A DNA stretch of 64,000 bases, taken from positions 496,001 through 560,000 of the forward strand of contig CANMUS010000001.1 in assembly GCA_947501215.1 (NCBI GenBank), in the 5' to 3' direction. A model generated the notes under the pieces. The model was not told the origin of the DNA, did no database searches, and saw nothing but the letters and a program-made list of their open reading frames with translations. Shown here in pieces: positions 43,077 through 51,721 of this stretch (position 1 is the stretch's first letter; each line of letters begins with the position of its first letter). The stretch comes from an uncultured Erythrobacter sp. GTDB lineage: Bacteria > Pseudomonadota > Alphaproteobacteria > Sphingomonadales > Sphingomonadaceae. Position numbers and translations under genes: made by a program.

Positions 43077-44504
43077 ATGGCCTATCCGAGACTGACCAAG
43101 AGAGCCGGCGCTGTCGAGACCGCTACGGCCATCCGCCGCGGCGAGATGTCGCCCTATGAAGCGGTCGAAGCGGCGATCGCCCGGATTGAGAAGGACGATG
43201 CGCATATCAATGCGGTCGTCGTGACCGATTTCGACCGGGCGCTCGACCGGGCTCGCACAATGGATGTGGCGAAGGCCGGGGCCGATCAGCCGCTGTTCGG
43301 CGTGCCGATGACGATCAAGGAAAGCTTCGACATCGCTGGCCTGCCTTCGACCTGGGGGCACGAAAAATACGCGGAGAACATCGCCACTCGCGACGCCCGC
43401 GTGGTGGAGAGCCTAAAGCGCGCCGGCGTGGTCTTTGTCGGGAAAACGAATGTGCCGCCCGATCTTGCCGACTGGCAATCGAACAACCCGGTATATGGCC
43501 GGACCAACAATCCGCACGATCATGCGCGTTCGCCAGGAGGGTCCTCGGGCGGTTCGGCAGCGGCCGTCGCCAGTGGGATGGTGCCGTGCGAATATGGTAC
43601 TGACATCGGCGGGTCGGTGCGCGTGCCTGCGCATTTCTGCGGCATCTGGGGTCACAAGACGAGTTGGGGTCTGATTTCCAAACACGGGCACGACCACCCG
43701 GCTATAGCTGGGTCGGACGGCCATGACGGTGCGCTTTCCATCGCCGGGCCACTGGCACGCAATGCCGGGGACCTGCGCCTCCTGCTCGAGCTTACCGCCA
43801 GCCTGCCGTTGAGGGCCCGTGGCAAGCCTTTAGGCGAATGCCGCATTCTCGCGCTGCTGGACCATCCCTCCTGCCCGACCGATCATGCCGTGCGGGGACC
43901 TATCGAGGCAGCGCTGGCCGCGCTCGGTGATGCGGGGGTGATTGTAGAGCGATCCAGCAACCTGCTGCCCGACCTCGAGCGCCAGCAAGCCGACTATATG
44001 CGCATGCTCAACGTCGCCATGGCGCGTGGTGCGCCCGCACCCGATGGCAAACGGGCCAGTGCAACCGACTGGTTCGACATGCTCGACCTGCAGGCGCGCA
44101 ACGAGAACGCATGGGCGGCGCTGTTCGAGACTTATGATTTCGTTCTTGCCCCGCCCGCTCCGGTACTCGCCGTGCCGCATCGCGAAGGGCGGGTGTTCGA
44201 CGGTACTATCGCCATCGACGGCGCCGAGGTGCCGGGCGGCTCGGCGCTCTGCTGGGTGGGCTTGGCGACCTATCCCAACCTGCCTTCGACGGTCTTGCCT
44301 GTGGGCGACACCGATGGCCTGCCTTGCGGCATGCAGGTGATTTCGCGCAGGTGGGGCGATCTCGATTGCATTGCCGCGGCAGAGGCGATCGGGGAAATTC
44401 TACAGGCTGAGGACGGCGAGACATCATGGGACACCAGCGCACCATGCGGCGCTTCGCCAATTGGCACATCTGGCTCGGCTGGCTGGTGGGCGTGCCCATC
44501 CTGA
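43077..44504 (+). CDS. amidase signature family hydrolase
   Basis: A 475-residue protein with the Ser-cisSer-Lys triad: Lys81 in GVPMTIKESFDIAG, cis-Ser near 156 in SPGGSSGGSAAAVASG, and nucleophile Ser180 in GTDIGGSVRVPAHF. It hydrolyses amide bonds; the substrate is unknown. The last 30 residues (after EILQAEDG) are low-complexity and overlap the next gene by 79 nt in another frame, suggesting that the native stop was lost. Confidence 0.88.
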   Translation: MAYPRLTKRAGAVETATAIRRGEMSPYEAVEAAIARIEKDDAHINAVVVTDFDRALDRARTMDVAKAGADQPLFGVPMTIKESFDIAGLPSTWGHEKYAENIATRDARVVESLKRAGVVFVGKTNVPPDLADWQSNNPVYGRTNNPHDHARSPGGSSGGSAAAVASGMVPCEYGTDIGGSVRVPAHFCGIWGHKTSWGLISKHGHDHPAIAGSDGHDGALSIAGPLARNAGDLRLLLELTASLPLRARGKPLGECRILALLDHPSCPTDHAVRGPIEAALAALGDAGVIVERSSNLLPDLERQQADYMRMLNVAMARGAPAPDGKRASATDWFDMLDLQARNENAWAALFETYDFVLAPPAPVLAVPHREGRVFDGTIAIDGAEVPGGSALCWVGLATYPNLPSTVLPVGDTDGLPCGMQVISRRWGDLDCIAAAEAIGEILQAEDGETSWDTSAPCGASPIGTSGSAGWWACPS

Positions 44505-45142
44505 TGTGGACCGTGACGGGCCTCGTCATGGTGGCCAAGCCGATCGAGGAAGTGCGCGGCAATCACCTAAAATTAGAAACTACAAACGAAGGATTTAGCG
44601 GCAATCCTGCTCCTATTCCCTTCAAGCTCGACGGATCGCCGCAAGCGACCGAAATGCGAAGCTATATGCAGAATGGGAGACTGATAACGACCGTCACCCG
44701 TCCCGACGGGAGCATTGATCGTTTTGATGGCGCAAGCGGACAGCCGCTTGATGACATTGACGAGCAGGAAGCGCGTCGAATTGTCCGGCAGGGTATAGTC
44801 GGCGGCGACAAGGTGGCGAGTGCAACTAAATTCGATGCAAACGACGTGCCATTCGATTTCCGGCGGCCCATGCCAGTCTGGCAGGTTGCGCTGGAAGGCG
44901 GGACGCACGTCTACGTCGGGACAGAGACAGGCCGGATAGAAGCGGTCCGCACGCGCTGGTGGCGACTGTTCGACGTCATGTGGGGCCTTCACATCATGGA
45001 CCTCGAGACGCGCGAGGATACGCATCACCCGATCCTGATCCTCTTCGCCGTTCTGGCCGTGATCGGATCGCTGCTCGGGTGCATCCTGATGTTCCGACGC
45101 CGAAAGGCGCGCGTCTCAACCCAGGCAAAGGTCGCTGCGTGA
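44426..45142 (+). CDS. PepSY-domain membrane protein
   Basis: A 238-residue protein. There is an N-terminal membrane helix (WLGWLVGVPILMWTVTGLVM near 20-38), a periplasmic region with a PepSY-like DEQEARRIVRQGIVGG and VYVGTETGRIEAVRTRWWRL, and a C-terminal helix (ILILFAVLAVIGSLLGCILMF). Related proteins accompany siderophore or metal uptake. The start could also be ATG 44444. It overlaps the amidase by 79 nt and its stop overlaps the next gene's GTG. Confidence 0.75.
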   Translation: MGHQRTMRRFANWHIWLGWLVGVPILMWTVTGLVMVAKPIEEVRGNHLKLETTNEGFSGNPAPIPFKLDGSPQATEMRSYMQNGRLITTVTRPDGSIDRFDGASGQPLDDIDEQEARRIVRQGIVGGDKVASATKFDANDVPFDFRRPMPVWQVALEGGTHVYVGTETGRIEAVRTRWWRLFDVMWGLHIMDLETREDTHHPILILFAVLAVIGSLLGCILMFRRRKARVSTQAKVAA

Positions 45143-45759
45143 ACGCCGAAGTGCTGACCCCGGTGCTCGACTGGCTGGACCTTGCCGGCGTCGCGATCTT
45201 CGCCCTCACTGGAGCGCTCGTCGCCGCGCGGGAGAAGCAGACCTTCGTCACGCTGGCCTTCTTCGCGCTGCTCACCGGCGTCGGCGGAGGAACGGTGCGC
45301 GACCTGCTGATCGGCGCGCCGGTCTTCTGGATCGAGGACGGACTGGTCGCCGTGGTGTGCCTCGCTATCGCTCTCCTGGCGTGGTTCACGCCGACCCGCT
45401 GGTGGGACGGCAGGCTGCTTGACGTCGCCGATGGCCTGGGCCTGACGGCCTATGCCGTTCTCGGCACGGCCAAGGCGCTGCAATACGGCGTCCCGCCCGT
45501 CCCTGCGGCGGTCATGGGCGTGGTGACGGGCACAGTCGGCGGGATTATCCGCGACGTAATCGCTGGCAGGCCGTCGATCCTTATGCGGCCCGAGCTCTAC
45601 GTGACAGCGGCGGCGCTCTCCGCCACGCTGACCGTCGCGGGCGAGTTCGTACCCCTCACCCGCAGCGCCGTGTGGATCATCGCCGCCGCAAGCGGCTTCG
45701 GCTTGCGGCTGGCCGCCATCCAGTGGAAGCTGTCGCTGCCGGCTTACGAGCGGTATTAG
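45139..45759 (+). CDS. trimeric intracellular cation channel family protein (UPF0126/TRIC)
   Basis: A 206-residue membrane protein with two repeats of a three-helix unit. Each carries the glycine-rich motif GGGTVRDLLIG (first half) and GGIIRDVIAG (second half), diagnostic for bacterial TRIC homologues, which form trimeric potassium-permeable channels. The start is GTG 45139, coupled to the PepSY stop (GTGA). Confidence 0.9.
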   Translation: MNAEVLTPVLDWLDLAGVAIFALTGALVAAREKQTFVTLAFFALLTGVGGGTVRDLLIGAPVFWIEDGLVAVVCLAIALLAWFTPTRWWDGRLLDVADGLGLTAYAVLGTAKALQYGVPPVPAAVMGVVTGTVGGIIRDVIAGRPSILMRPELYVTAAALSATLTVAGEFVPLTRSAVWIIAAASGFGLRLAAIQWKLSLPAYERY

Positions 45760-46544
45760 CTTCCGGCGCCGACGCCCTTGTAGCCGTTGCCGTATTCAAT
45801 TTCCGGTTCGTCTTGCGCTTCGCCGGGCAGAGGACCGCCCGGATAGGCGGGCTGCGCGTCGGTTTGGGTCGGCAACGGGTTGGCATCCATGCGCGAGCGA
45901 GCCGCAGAATAGTAATCGCTGTCGTACTGGCGATCGTCCTGCCGGTCCGCCCCGTCATAGTCCTGCGCGTCGTCGTACTCGCCCATCGCGCCCTGGTAGC
46001 CCGATCCGCCGCGACCATAGTCTATGGCGTCGATCCGGCCGTCCTGCCCGATCGAGCAGGTGAAGCCATCGCCATTATAGAGCGAGCCGGTGACCTGCCA
46101 TCCGCTCGCGGTGCGGTTCACGGTATCGATGGTGCCGATGCGTGTGTTGCGCTCGACCTCGTCGGCGCACATCTCGACGGCGCGGTCGACACCGCGCGCA
46201 TCGTAATCCTGACGATAGTCGTCGCGGCGCTGGTCCGGATAGCGGTAGTCGCGGTCGCGATAGCGGCGATCGTCGGATCTCTTCGCGGCATTCGCGATGG
46301 CCGCGATCCCGCCGATGATCAGCACGCCGGCCAGCACATCTCCCGCGCTCACGCCGCGATGGCGGCGATAGCGGTAGCGGCGATGGTAGTCCGAAGTGTC
46401 GGCGCCGGGCGCCCAGCCCGGAGCGGCTTCGATGGGCGACGCGCTGACGGGAGCGGGCATGTCCGCGGCGGCAGCAGGTGTGCCTGCCAGAGAACAAGCC
46501 GTCACGAAAGCGGGAACGGCTGTAAATTTGCGAAAGGATAACAT
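45756..46544 (-). CDS. exported Tyr/Arg/Asp-rich glycine-zipper protein, paralogue A
   Basis: A 262-residue protein with a Sec signal (cleavage near AAAA-DMP, residue 28), a basic RYRYRRHRG stretch, one hydrophobic segment GDVLAGVLIIGGIAAIANAA, and a long low-complexity region rich in Asp, Tyr and Arg. It shares the GDVxAGxxIIGGIAAxA segment, the conserved CADE and TCSI cysteines and overall plan with the gene at 46660-47220. The stop overlaps that of the convergent channel gene by 4 nt. Confidence 0.65.
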   Translation of the reverse strand: MLSFRKFTAVPAFVTACSLAGTPAAAADMPAPVSASPIEAAPGWAPGADTSDYHRRYRYRRHRGVSAGDVLAGVLIIGGIAAIANAAKRSDDRRYRDRDYRYPDQRRDDYRQDYDARGVDRAVEMCADEVERNTRIGTIDTVNRTASGWQVTGSLYNGDGFTCSIGQDGRIDAIDYGRGGSGYQGAMGEYDDAQDYDGADRQDDRQYDSDYYSAARSRMDANPLPTQTDAQPAYPGGPLPGEAQDEPEIEYGNGYKGVGAGS

Positions 46545-46602
46545 GACTTATCTAACCCCAAGGCGCACCCCCACCTGGCACGCGTGATGATGACATGCGA
46601 AT

Positions 46603-46636
46603 AGGCGGTCCAGACTGCATGGAGCCTGAACCGCCT
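46603..46636 (-). terminator. hairpin downstream of paralogue B
   Basis: AGGCGGT (46603-46609) pairs with ACCGCCT (46630-46636), extended inward by CAG/CTG pairs. It lies 24 nt after the stop of the minus-strand gene at 46660. Confidence 0.5.
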
Positions 46637-46659
46637 GTGGTAGGTTTATCTTTGGTCGA

Positions 46660-47220
46660 TCAGCGGAGACCGCGGATGCCGCTGAAGTCGAGATCGGTCA
46701 CGCGGCCGCGATCGATGCGGCAGGTGAACTTGCCGCTATCGCGTTCGTTCCAGCGGTTGTAGCGATTGTACCGGTCGCGATAGCCATAGCGGTCGTAACG
46801 GCCGCCGCGATAGTTGCCATCGACCATGATCCGGCCCTTGACCTTCCAGCCATAGCGTGTGTTGTCCACATCGCGGATGTCGGTCACCTGCGCATAGCGA
46901 TAGCCATAGCGGCGGGCGTCCTGACGGGCGGCGTTGACGCAGCGTTCAACAGCTGCGCGCGGATTGCCCCGCCCATAATAGCGGTCGCCGCGATAGCGCC
47001 TGTCGTCATAGCGATATCCCCGATCGCGGCTCGCGGCACGGGCTACGGCGGCGATTCCGCCGATGATCACGGCGCCTGCGATAACGTCGCCGACGGAAAT
47101 CCCGTCGCGGTCGCGGTCACGATACTGGGCTTGCGCGGGCGTTGCGGTAGCCAGCGCCATTGCGCCGACGGTTGCCGCTGCGATCCCACCCTTCGCGAAG
47201 CTTGTGATGTTCTTGGTCAT
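46660..47220 (-). CDS. exported Tyr/Arg-rich glycine-zipper protein, paralogue B
   Basis: A 186-residue protein: signal peptide ending ATATPAQAQ, then ISVGDVIAGAVIIGGIAAVA (matching paralogue A), an RGYRYDDRRYRGDRYYGR repeat region, conserved CVNAARQDA, and a C-terminal KFTCRIDRGRVTDLDF. The two cysteines correspond to those of paralogue A. Function unknown; likely a periplasmic or outer-membrane protein. It is transcribed alone, with a 133-nt upstream gap. Confidence 0.65.
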   Translation of the reverse strand: MTKNITSFAKGGIAAATVGAMALATATPAQAQYRDRDRDGISVGDVIAGAVIIGGIAAVARAASRDRGYRYDDRRYRGDRYYGRGNPRAAVERCVNAARQDARRYGYRYAQVTDIRDVDNTRYGWKVKGRIMVDGNYRGGRYDRYGYRDRYNRYNRWNERDSGKFTCRIDRGRVTDLDFSGIRGLR

Positions 47221-47353
47221 GTGAGGCTCTCCTCGTCTGCACCGCGGCGGGACTGCCTCGGTTGACTATGGTTATAGGAGAGCGCCACTGAGGCGAGGCT
47301 GAATTCGGGCTACAGTCTTTGTTCAGCTAATCTACCAGTTATATTAACACCGA

Positions 47354-48715
47354 TTATCTTAGCGTTTCAAGCACATCGCGCGTGAACGCGACGATATCGA
47401 AGCGCGAGCCGACCGGATCTTCGCCCCTGCGGACGATGACCGTGTTTATGCTCGGGACGATCACCACATACTGCCCGCGGTTGCCCATCGCGGCGATGGT
47501 GTCGGCGGGAATGCCCTCGTGGTCGTTGAACAGCCAGAAGCCTGCGCCATAGCCGAATCCGTTCTCCGGTTGCGGGCCGGAGGGGGCGGAAACATATTCG
47601 AGCCAGCCCTCTGGCAAAACGCGTGTGCCGCGCGACATGCCATCGTTGAGATAGAGCTGACCGAACCGTGCAAGATCGGCAGCGCTGGTCCAGACCTGGC
47701 TCGACAGGATATAGTCGCCCCGCCAATCCGTTTCCGCTTTCGTGGAATGCATGCCGAGCCGCTCGAATAGCGAGATCGGCGGATTTTCGGCCAGATAACC
47801 GTCGATCGCCTTTACCGCGGCCAGTGTGTCGTTGTTGGCATAGCGGTACACCGTGCCCGGCGGATTGAGCAGCGGCCAGTCCAGCGCGCTTTCGGCCACC
47901 GTGGTACCACCCATGTAGAGCGGATCGGTGCGATTGCCCGGCGTGTCCGAATAGCGGCCCGAAGCCATGCGCAGCGCGTGATCGATGGTGATGGCGCGGC
48001 GCGGATCGCTGTCGCCGAGGCCTAGCCCGGCAGATTGCGAGACGTCCGCCGCGCCCCTCTGGACTGCAGCACCCACGAGCGTCGCGGCGAGGCTCTTGGC
48101 GACCGACCAGGTCCGCTGCGTGCTGTTGGCGTCGAAGCCTGCGGCGAAGGCCTTGCCTTTCGTCACATCGCCCTGGCGGATGAGCACGGCTGTCGTGCGC
48201 GTGCCCTCGCCATAGGTATCGCCGAGCGCCTGCTCCGCCGCTTGGCGCACGCGCGGGACGAGCTGTTCTTCGAGCGGGTAGACGGTGGGGTCGCCCACGC
48301 GGTCGATGCGCATGCCCCGGACTACCTCCGTCGTCGGTAACGAAGCCCCGATCGGTAGCAGGGCGCAGCCTGTGTCAACGCGATACTCGGCCACGCGCGG
48401 CAGCATGTCCTCCGCCCAATCGGTCGCGACGTAATCGATCATGCCATCGGTGCCGCGCTCGATGCGATACTCGAGTTCGCGCACCATGGGGTCGAGCGCA
48501 CCGTAGATGCCGGTCAGTTCATATTCTTCGACCGAGCGCTCGGTGCGGCGCAGCCCGCTGGGGTCGGAAGCCATCGCCCCGCACAGGAACAGCGACTTGT
48601 ACCCAGCGGCCAGCGCCCGGTCGTAACGGGCCTGCAAGTCTTCCTGGCTGACGGTTTGCGCGGCTAGCGGGGCGGAGGCGAGCAGCGCTGCGGCTGCGAA
48701 GGCGTGTCTTATCAT
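47354..48715 (-). CDS. exported serine hydrolase (beta-lactamase class C / penicillin-binding fold)
   Basis: A 453-residue protein starting at ATG 48715 with signal peptide MIRHAFAAAALLASAPLAAQ. The Ser-x-x-Lys motif is TWSVAKSLA (Ser204, Lys207), the Tyr-x-Asn motif is YRYANNDT, and a late GFWLFNDHEG/GNRGQYVVIVP takes the place of the KTG element. Members are esterases, beta-lactamases or D-aminopeptidases. The N-terminal 150 residues are additional to the minimal domain. Confidence 0.87.
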   Translation of the reverse strand: MIRHAFAAAALLASAPLAAQTVSQEDLQARYDRALAAGYKSLFLCGAMASDPSGLRRTERSVEEYELTGIYGALDPMVRELEYRIERGTDGMIDYVATDWAEDMLPRVAEYRVDTGCALLPIGASLPTTEVVRGMRIDRVGDPTVYPLEEQLVPRVRQAAEQALGDTYGEGTRTTAVLIRQGDVTKGKAFAAGFDANSTQRTWSVAKSLAATLVGAAVQRGAADVSQSAGLGLGDSDPRRAITIDHALRMASGRYSDTPGNRTDPLYMGGTTVAESALDWPLLNPPGTVYRYANNDTLAAVKAIDGYLAENPPISLFERLGMHSTKAETDWRGDYILSSQVWTSAADLARFGQLYLNDGMSRGTRVLPEGWLEYVSAPSGPQPENGFGYGAGFWLFNDHEGIPADTIAAMGNRGQYVVIVPSINTVIVRRGEDPVGSRFDIVAFTRDVLETLR

Positions 48716-48746
48716 GCGCGCCTTGTGCCACGGGTTCTCTTCCGCG

Positions 48747-48782
48747 CAAAACAAAAGGGCCGGAAGATCGCTCTTCCGGCCC
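48747..48782 (-). terminator. Rho-independent terminator of the ribosomal/rpoA operon
   Basis: The perfect 11-bp stem GGGCCGGAAGA (48757-48767) with 48772-48782 has a 4-nt loop. On the minus strand it is followed by TTTTGTTTT. It lies 22 nt after the rplQ stop. Confidence 0.9.
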
Positions 48783-48804
48783 CGCTTGTCCGTTTCAGTC
48801 GCGC

Positions 48805-49227
48805 TTACGCGTCTTCGAATTCGTCTTCGTCGGTCATCACCGGGCCGCTGTCCTGACCCTTGGCGTCGACATCGCGATCGACCAGTTCGATGATCGCCAT
48901 CTGCGCCGCGTCGCTGCCGCGATAGCCGGCCTTGATGACGCGGCTATAGCCACCCTCGCGGTCGCCGTAACGCTCGGCCAGAACGTCGAACAGCTTCTTA
49001 AGCTGGGTTTCGTCCTGCAGGCGGCTCATGGCGAGGCGACGGTTCGACAGGCCGCCACGCTTTGCCAGCGTGATCAGCTTCTCGATGTACGGACGCATTT
49101 CCTTCGCCTTGGGCAGCGTGGTCATGATCTGCTCGTGCTTGATCAGCGCGGCAGCCATGTTGCGGAACATCGCATTGCGGTGGCCGGTCTTGCGCTGCAG
49201 CTTGCGGCCGGAAATCTTGTGGCGCAT
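48805..49227 (-). CDS. rplQ: 50S ribosomal protein L17
   Basis: A 140-residue protein. [20 protein letters not shown] and [19 protein letters not shown] are L17 hallmarks; the last 20 residues are acidic (DEDEFEDA). It is the last gene of the cluster, separated from rpoA by an unusually long 223-nt spacer containing a 29-nt-armed inverted repeat. Confidence 0.97.
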   Translation of the reverse strand: MRHKISGRKLQRKTGHRNAMFRNMAAALIKHEQIMTTLPKAKEMRPYIEKLITLAKRGGLSNRRLAMSRLQDETQLKKLFDVLAERYGDREGGYSRVIKAGYRGSDAAQMAIIELVDRDVDAKGQDSGPVMTDEDEFEDA

Positions 49228-49335
49228 CGTAATTCTTCCTTCGTTCGTAAGGGGCCCGTTCTAGGTAGCCCAATGCTGGTCGGGGAAAGGGCCGACCGTC
49301 CCTGTTCTTGTCCGACCTTGCGGTCGGGGCGCGGT

Positions 49336-49408
49336 GCCGGCCCGCTCCCCCACCCGGCCACCCACGGCACGGTATTCTATGGGTGGCCGGGTGGGGGAGC
49401 GGGCTGGT
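49336..49408. repeat. long inverted repeat in the rpoA-rplQ spacer
   Basis: The arm 49336-49364 (contains CTCCCCCACCCGGCCACCCA) pairs with 49380-49408 over 29 positions with two mismatches (G-U in RNA) and a 15-nt loop. It would form a very stable hairpin inside the operon mRNA. No T run follows, so it need not terminate. Confidence 0.8.
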
Positions 49409-49450
49409 ACCGCAAGGGGCGGACGGATGTCCGACCCGCACCCTCCAAAG

Positions 49451-50506
49451 TTAACCCAGCAGCTCCTGTTCGAGCTTCTTGGCCATTTCCTCGATGTTCT
49501 CGGGCGGCCAGCCGGGGATGTCCATACCGAGGCGCAGGCCCATCGAGCTCAGGACTTCCTTGATCTCGTTGAGGCTCTTGCGGCCGAAGTTCGGCGTGCG
49601 GAGCATCTCGGCCTCGGTCTTCTGGACCAAATCGCCGATGTAGATGATGTTGTCGTTCTTGAGGCAGTTCGCCGAACGGACCGACAGTTCCAGCTCGTCG
49701 ACCTTCTTGAGAAGGTAACGGTTGAGCTGGTTGGTGTCGCTTTCCTGCGGCTCAGCAGCTTGGCCGATCATGGCCGAGCTGGGCTGCGGAATGCCGTCCT
49801 CGAAGTGGACGAACAGCGTCAACTGGTCCTGGAGGATGCGCGCGGCATAGGCCACGGCGTCTTCCGGAGTGACGGTGCCGTCGGTCTCGATGTTGAGCGA
49901 GAGCTTGTCATAGTCGAGTTCCTGCCCGACACGTGCGTTCTCGACCTTGTAGCTCACCTGGCGGACCGGCGAATACAGGCTGTCGACCGGGATGAGGCCG
50001 ATCGGGGCATCGGCCGGGCGGTTCATCACGGCGGGCTTGTAGCCCTTTCCGGTGTCTGCGGTCAGTTCCATGTTCAGCGTCGCGCCTTCGTCGAGGTGAC
50101 AGAGCACGAGATCCTTGTTCATGATCTCGATGTCGCCCGACACGGCGATGTCACCGGCCTTCACTTCGGCAGGGCCGGTGGCGGAGAGCTGCAGGCGCTT
50201 CATGCCCTCGCCTTCCATCTTCAGCGCGATCTGCTTCACATTGAGGACGATGTCGGTCACGTCTTCGCGAACGCCGGCAAGCGACGAAAATTCGTGTAGC
50301 ACGCCTTCGATCTTGATCGAGGTGATCGCGGCACCCTGGAGCGAGCTCAGGAGCACGCGGCGCAGGGCGTTGCCGAGCGTCAGGCCGAAGCCCCGCTCGA
50401 GCGGTTCGGCGACGAAGGTGGCCTTGCGGGCCTTGTCACCGGAATCCTTGATATCAAGGGTATTGGGTTTCTTGAGTTCCTGCCAGTTCTTGATGTTGAC
50501 GGACAT
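49451..50506 (-). CDS. rpoA: RNA polymerase alpha subunit
   Basis: A 351-residue protein of normal length. The N-terminal assembly domain carries [20 protein letters not shown] and [14 protein letters not shown]; the C-terminal DNA-binding domain is [20 protein letters not shown] to [17 protein letters not shown]. The 110-nt spacer to rpsK holds two perfect 8-bp hairpins. Confidence 0.98.
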   Translation of the reverse strand: MSVNIKNWQELKKPNTLDIKDSGDKARKATFVAEPLERGFGLTLGNALRRVLLSSLQGAAITSIKIEGVLHEFSSLAGVREDVTDIVLNVKQIALKMEGEGMKRLQLSATGPAEVKAGDIAVSGDIEIMNKDLVLCHLDEGATLNMELTADTGKGYKPAVMNRPADAPIGLIPVDSLYSPVRQVSYKVENARVGQELDYDKLSLNIETDGTVTPEDAVAYAARILQDQLTLFVHFEDGIPQPSSAMIGQAAEPQESDTNQLNRYLLKKVDELELSVRSANCLKNDNIIYIGDLVQKTEAEMLRTPNFGRKSLNEIKEVLSSMGLRLGMDIPGWPPENIEEMAKKLEQELLG

Positions 50507-50533
50507 GAAAATCCCCTGGTTCGGATGCGGGCG

Positions 50534-50566
50534 GGACCGGAGCCCTCTGGCGAGAGCGTCCGGTCC
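50534..50566. repeat. hairpin 1 in the rpsK-rpoA spacer
   Basis: GGACCGGA (50534-50541) pairs perfectly with TCCGGTCC (50559-50566). Confidence 0.6.
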
Positions 50567-50578
50567 GTGAAATGTGTC

Positions 50579-50603
50579 GGTGGCTCAGCGGATCCGAGCC
50601 ACC
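50579..50603. repeat. hairpin 2 in the rpsK-rpoA spacer
   Basis: GGTGGCTC (50579-50586) pairs perfectly with GAGCCACC (50596-50603) with a 9-nt loop, 13 nt after the rpsK stop. Confidence 0.6.
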
Positions 50604-50616
50604 AGGCAGGTACGGA

Positions 50617-51006
50617 TCAGACGCGGCGGCGCTTGGAAGGACGGACCCCGTTGTGCGGGATCGGCGTCACGTCGCGGATCGAGGTGATCGTGAAGCCGAC
50701 TGCGGCGAGACCGCGCAGCGCGCTTTCGCGGCCCGAGCCCGGGCCCTTCACTTCGACCTCGAGAGTGCGCACGCCGTGTTCGGCGGCCTTGCGGCCCGCG
50801 TCGTCGGCGGCGACCTGCGCGGCATAGGGAGTCGACTTGCGGCTGCCCTTGAAGCCCATCATGCCGGCGCTGGACCAGCTGATCGCATTGCCCTGCGCGT
50901 CGGTGATGGTGATCATCGTGTTGTTGAAGCTGGCGTTGATGTGCGCAACGCCGCTCGAAATGTTCTTTTTGTCGCGGCGCCTTACGCGGCCGGGTTCGCG
51001 TGCCAT
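50617..51006 (-). CDS. rpsK: 30S ribosomal protein S11
   Basis: A 129-residue protein: [20 protein letters not shown] and [20 protein letters not shown], ending in the conserved [15 protein letters not shown]. It binds the 16S platform near the mRNA exit. A hairpin sits in the 56-nt gap to rpsM. Confidence 0.98.
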   Translation of the reverse strand: MAREPGRVRRRDKKNISSGVAHINASFNNTMITITDAQGNAISWSSAGMMGFKGSRKSTPYAAQVAADDAGRKAAEHGVRTLEVEVKGPGSGRESALRGLAAVGFTITSIRDVTPIPHNGVRPSKRRRV

Positions 51007-51039
51007 GATGTGTATTCCTCTATTCTATCAAGAAGGGAA

Positions 51040-51064
51040 AAGCGGCGGTCCGTGAGACCGGCTT
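51040..51064. repeat. hairpin in the rpsM-rpsK spacer
   Basis: CGGTC (51046-51050) pairs with GACCG (51056-51060), extended by AAGC/GCTT with a small bulge. It overlaps the rpsM stop by two bases. Confidence 0.5.
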
Positions 51065-51431
51065 ACTTCTTCTTGCCGGCGATCGGCTTGGCCTTGCCCT
51101 TGCGGGTGCGGGCGTTGGTGTGAGTGCGCTGGCCGCGAACGGGCAGGCCGGCACGGTGACGAAGGCCGCGGTAGGAACGCAGGTCCATCAGGCGCTTGAT
51201 GTTCATCGCGGTGTCGCGACGAAGGTCCCCTTCGACCATGTGATCTTCATCGATCGTCTCGCGAATGCGTAGGACTTCCTCGTCGGTCAGGTCCTGCACG
51301 CGGGTCTTGTGATCGATGCCGAGCTTGTCGGCGATCTCGACGGCCGTGGTGCGGCCGATACCGTGAATATAGGTGAGCGCGATGATCACGCGCTTGTTGG
51401 TGGGGATATTTACCCCGGCAATACGAGCCAC
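51063..51431 (-). CDS. rpsM: 30S ribosomal protein S13
   Basis: A 122-residue protein: [56 protein letters not shown]. It sits 290 nt after the gdhA pseudogene and should have its own promoter, as the first gene of the alpha block. No rpmJ gene precedes it. Confidence 0.98.
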   Translation of the reverse strand: MARIAGVNIPTNKRVIIALTYIHGIGRTTAVEIADKLGIDHKTRVQDLTDEEVLRIRETIDEDHMVEGDLRRDTAMNIKRLMDLRSYRGLRHRAGLPVRGQRTHTNARTRKGKAKPIAGKKK

Positions 51432-51721
51432 TTACTTCTCCATGCTCCACAGGGGACTGCCGGATCGGGCCGACACCCCTATCTCATCGCTCAAATTCAC
51501 CGAGCAAGTCGCAGTATGCTAACGCAAAAAGCCCGGATGGCGTGCAATTGGCTGCCGCCTGCCGGACTCACCGCAACTGTCGAATGAAAGGCGCGCTTAG
51601 GGGGATTCGACCGCGAGGTCAACAGCCATGGGCGCGCAAAGCAGCGAGACCGCCGATATGGGCGGTCCGCGCGTTCGATCAAGGGTTGCATACACAAGCG
51701 CTCGCCGCTCGTCAAAATCGG

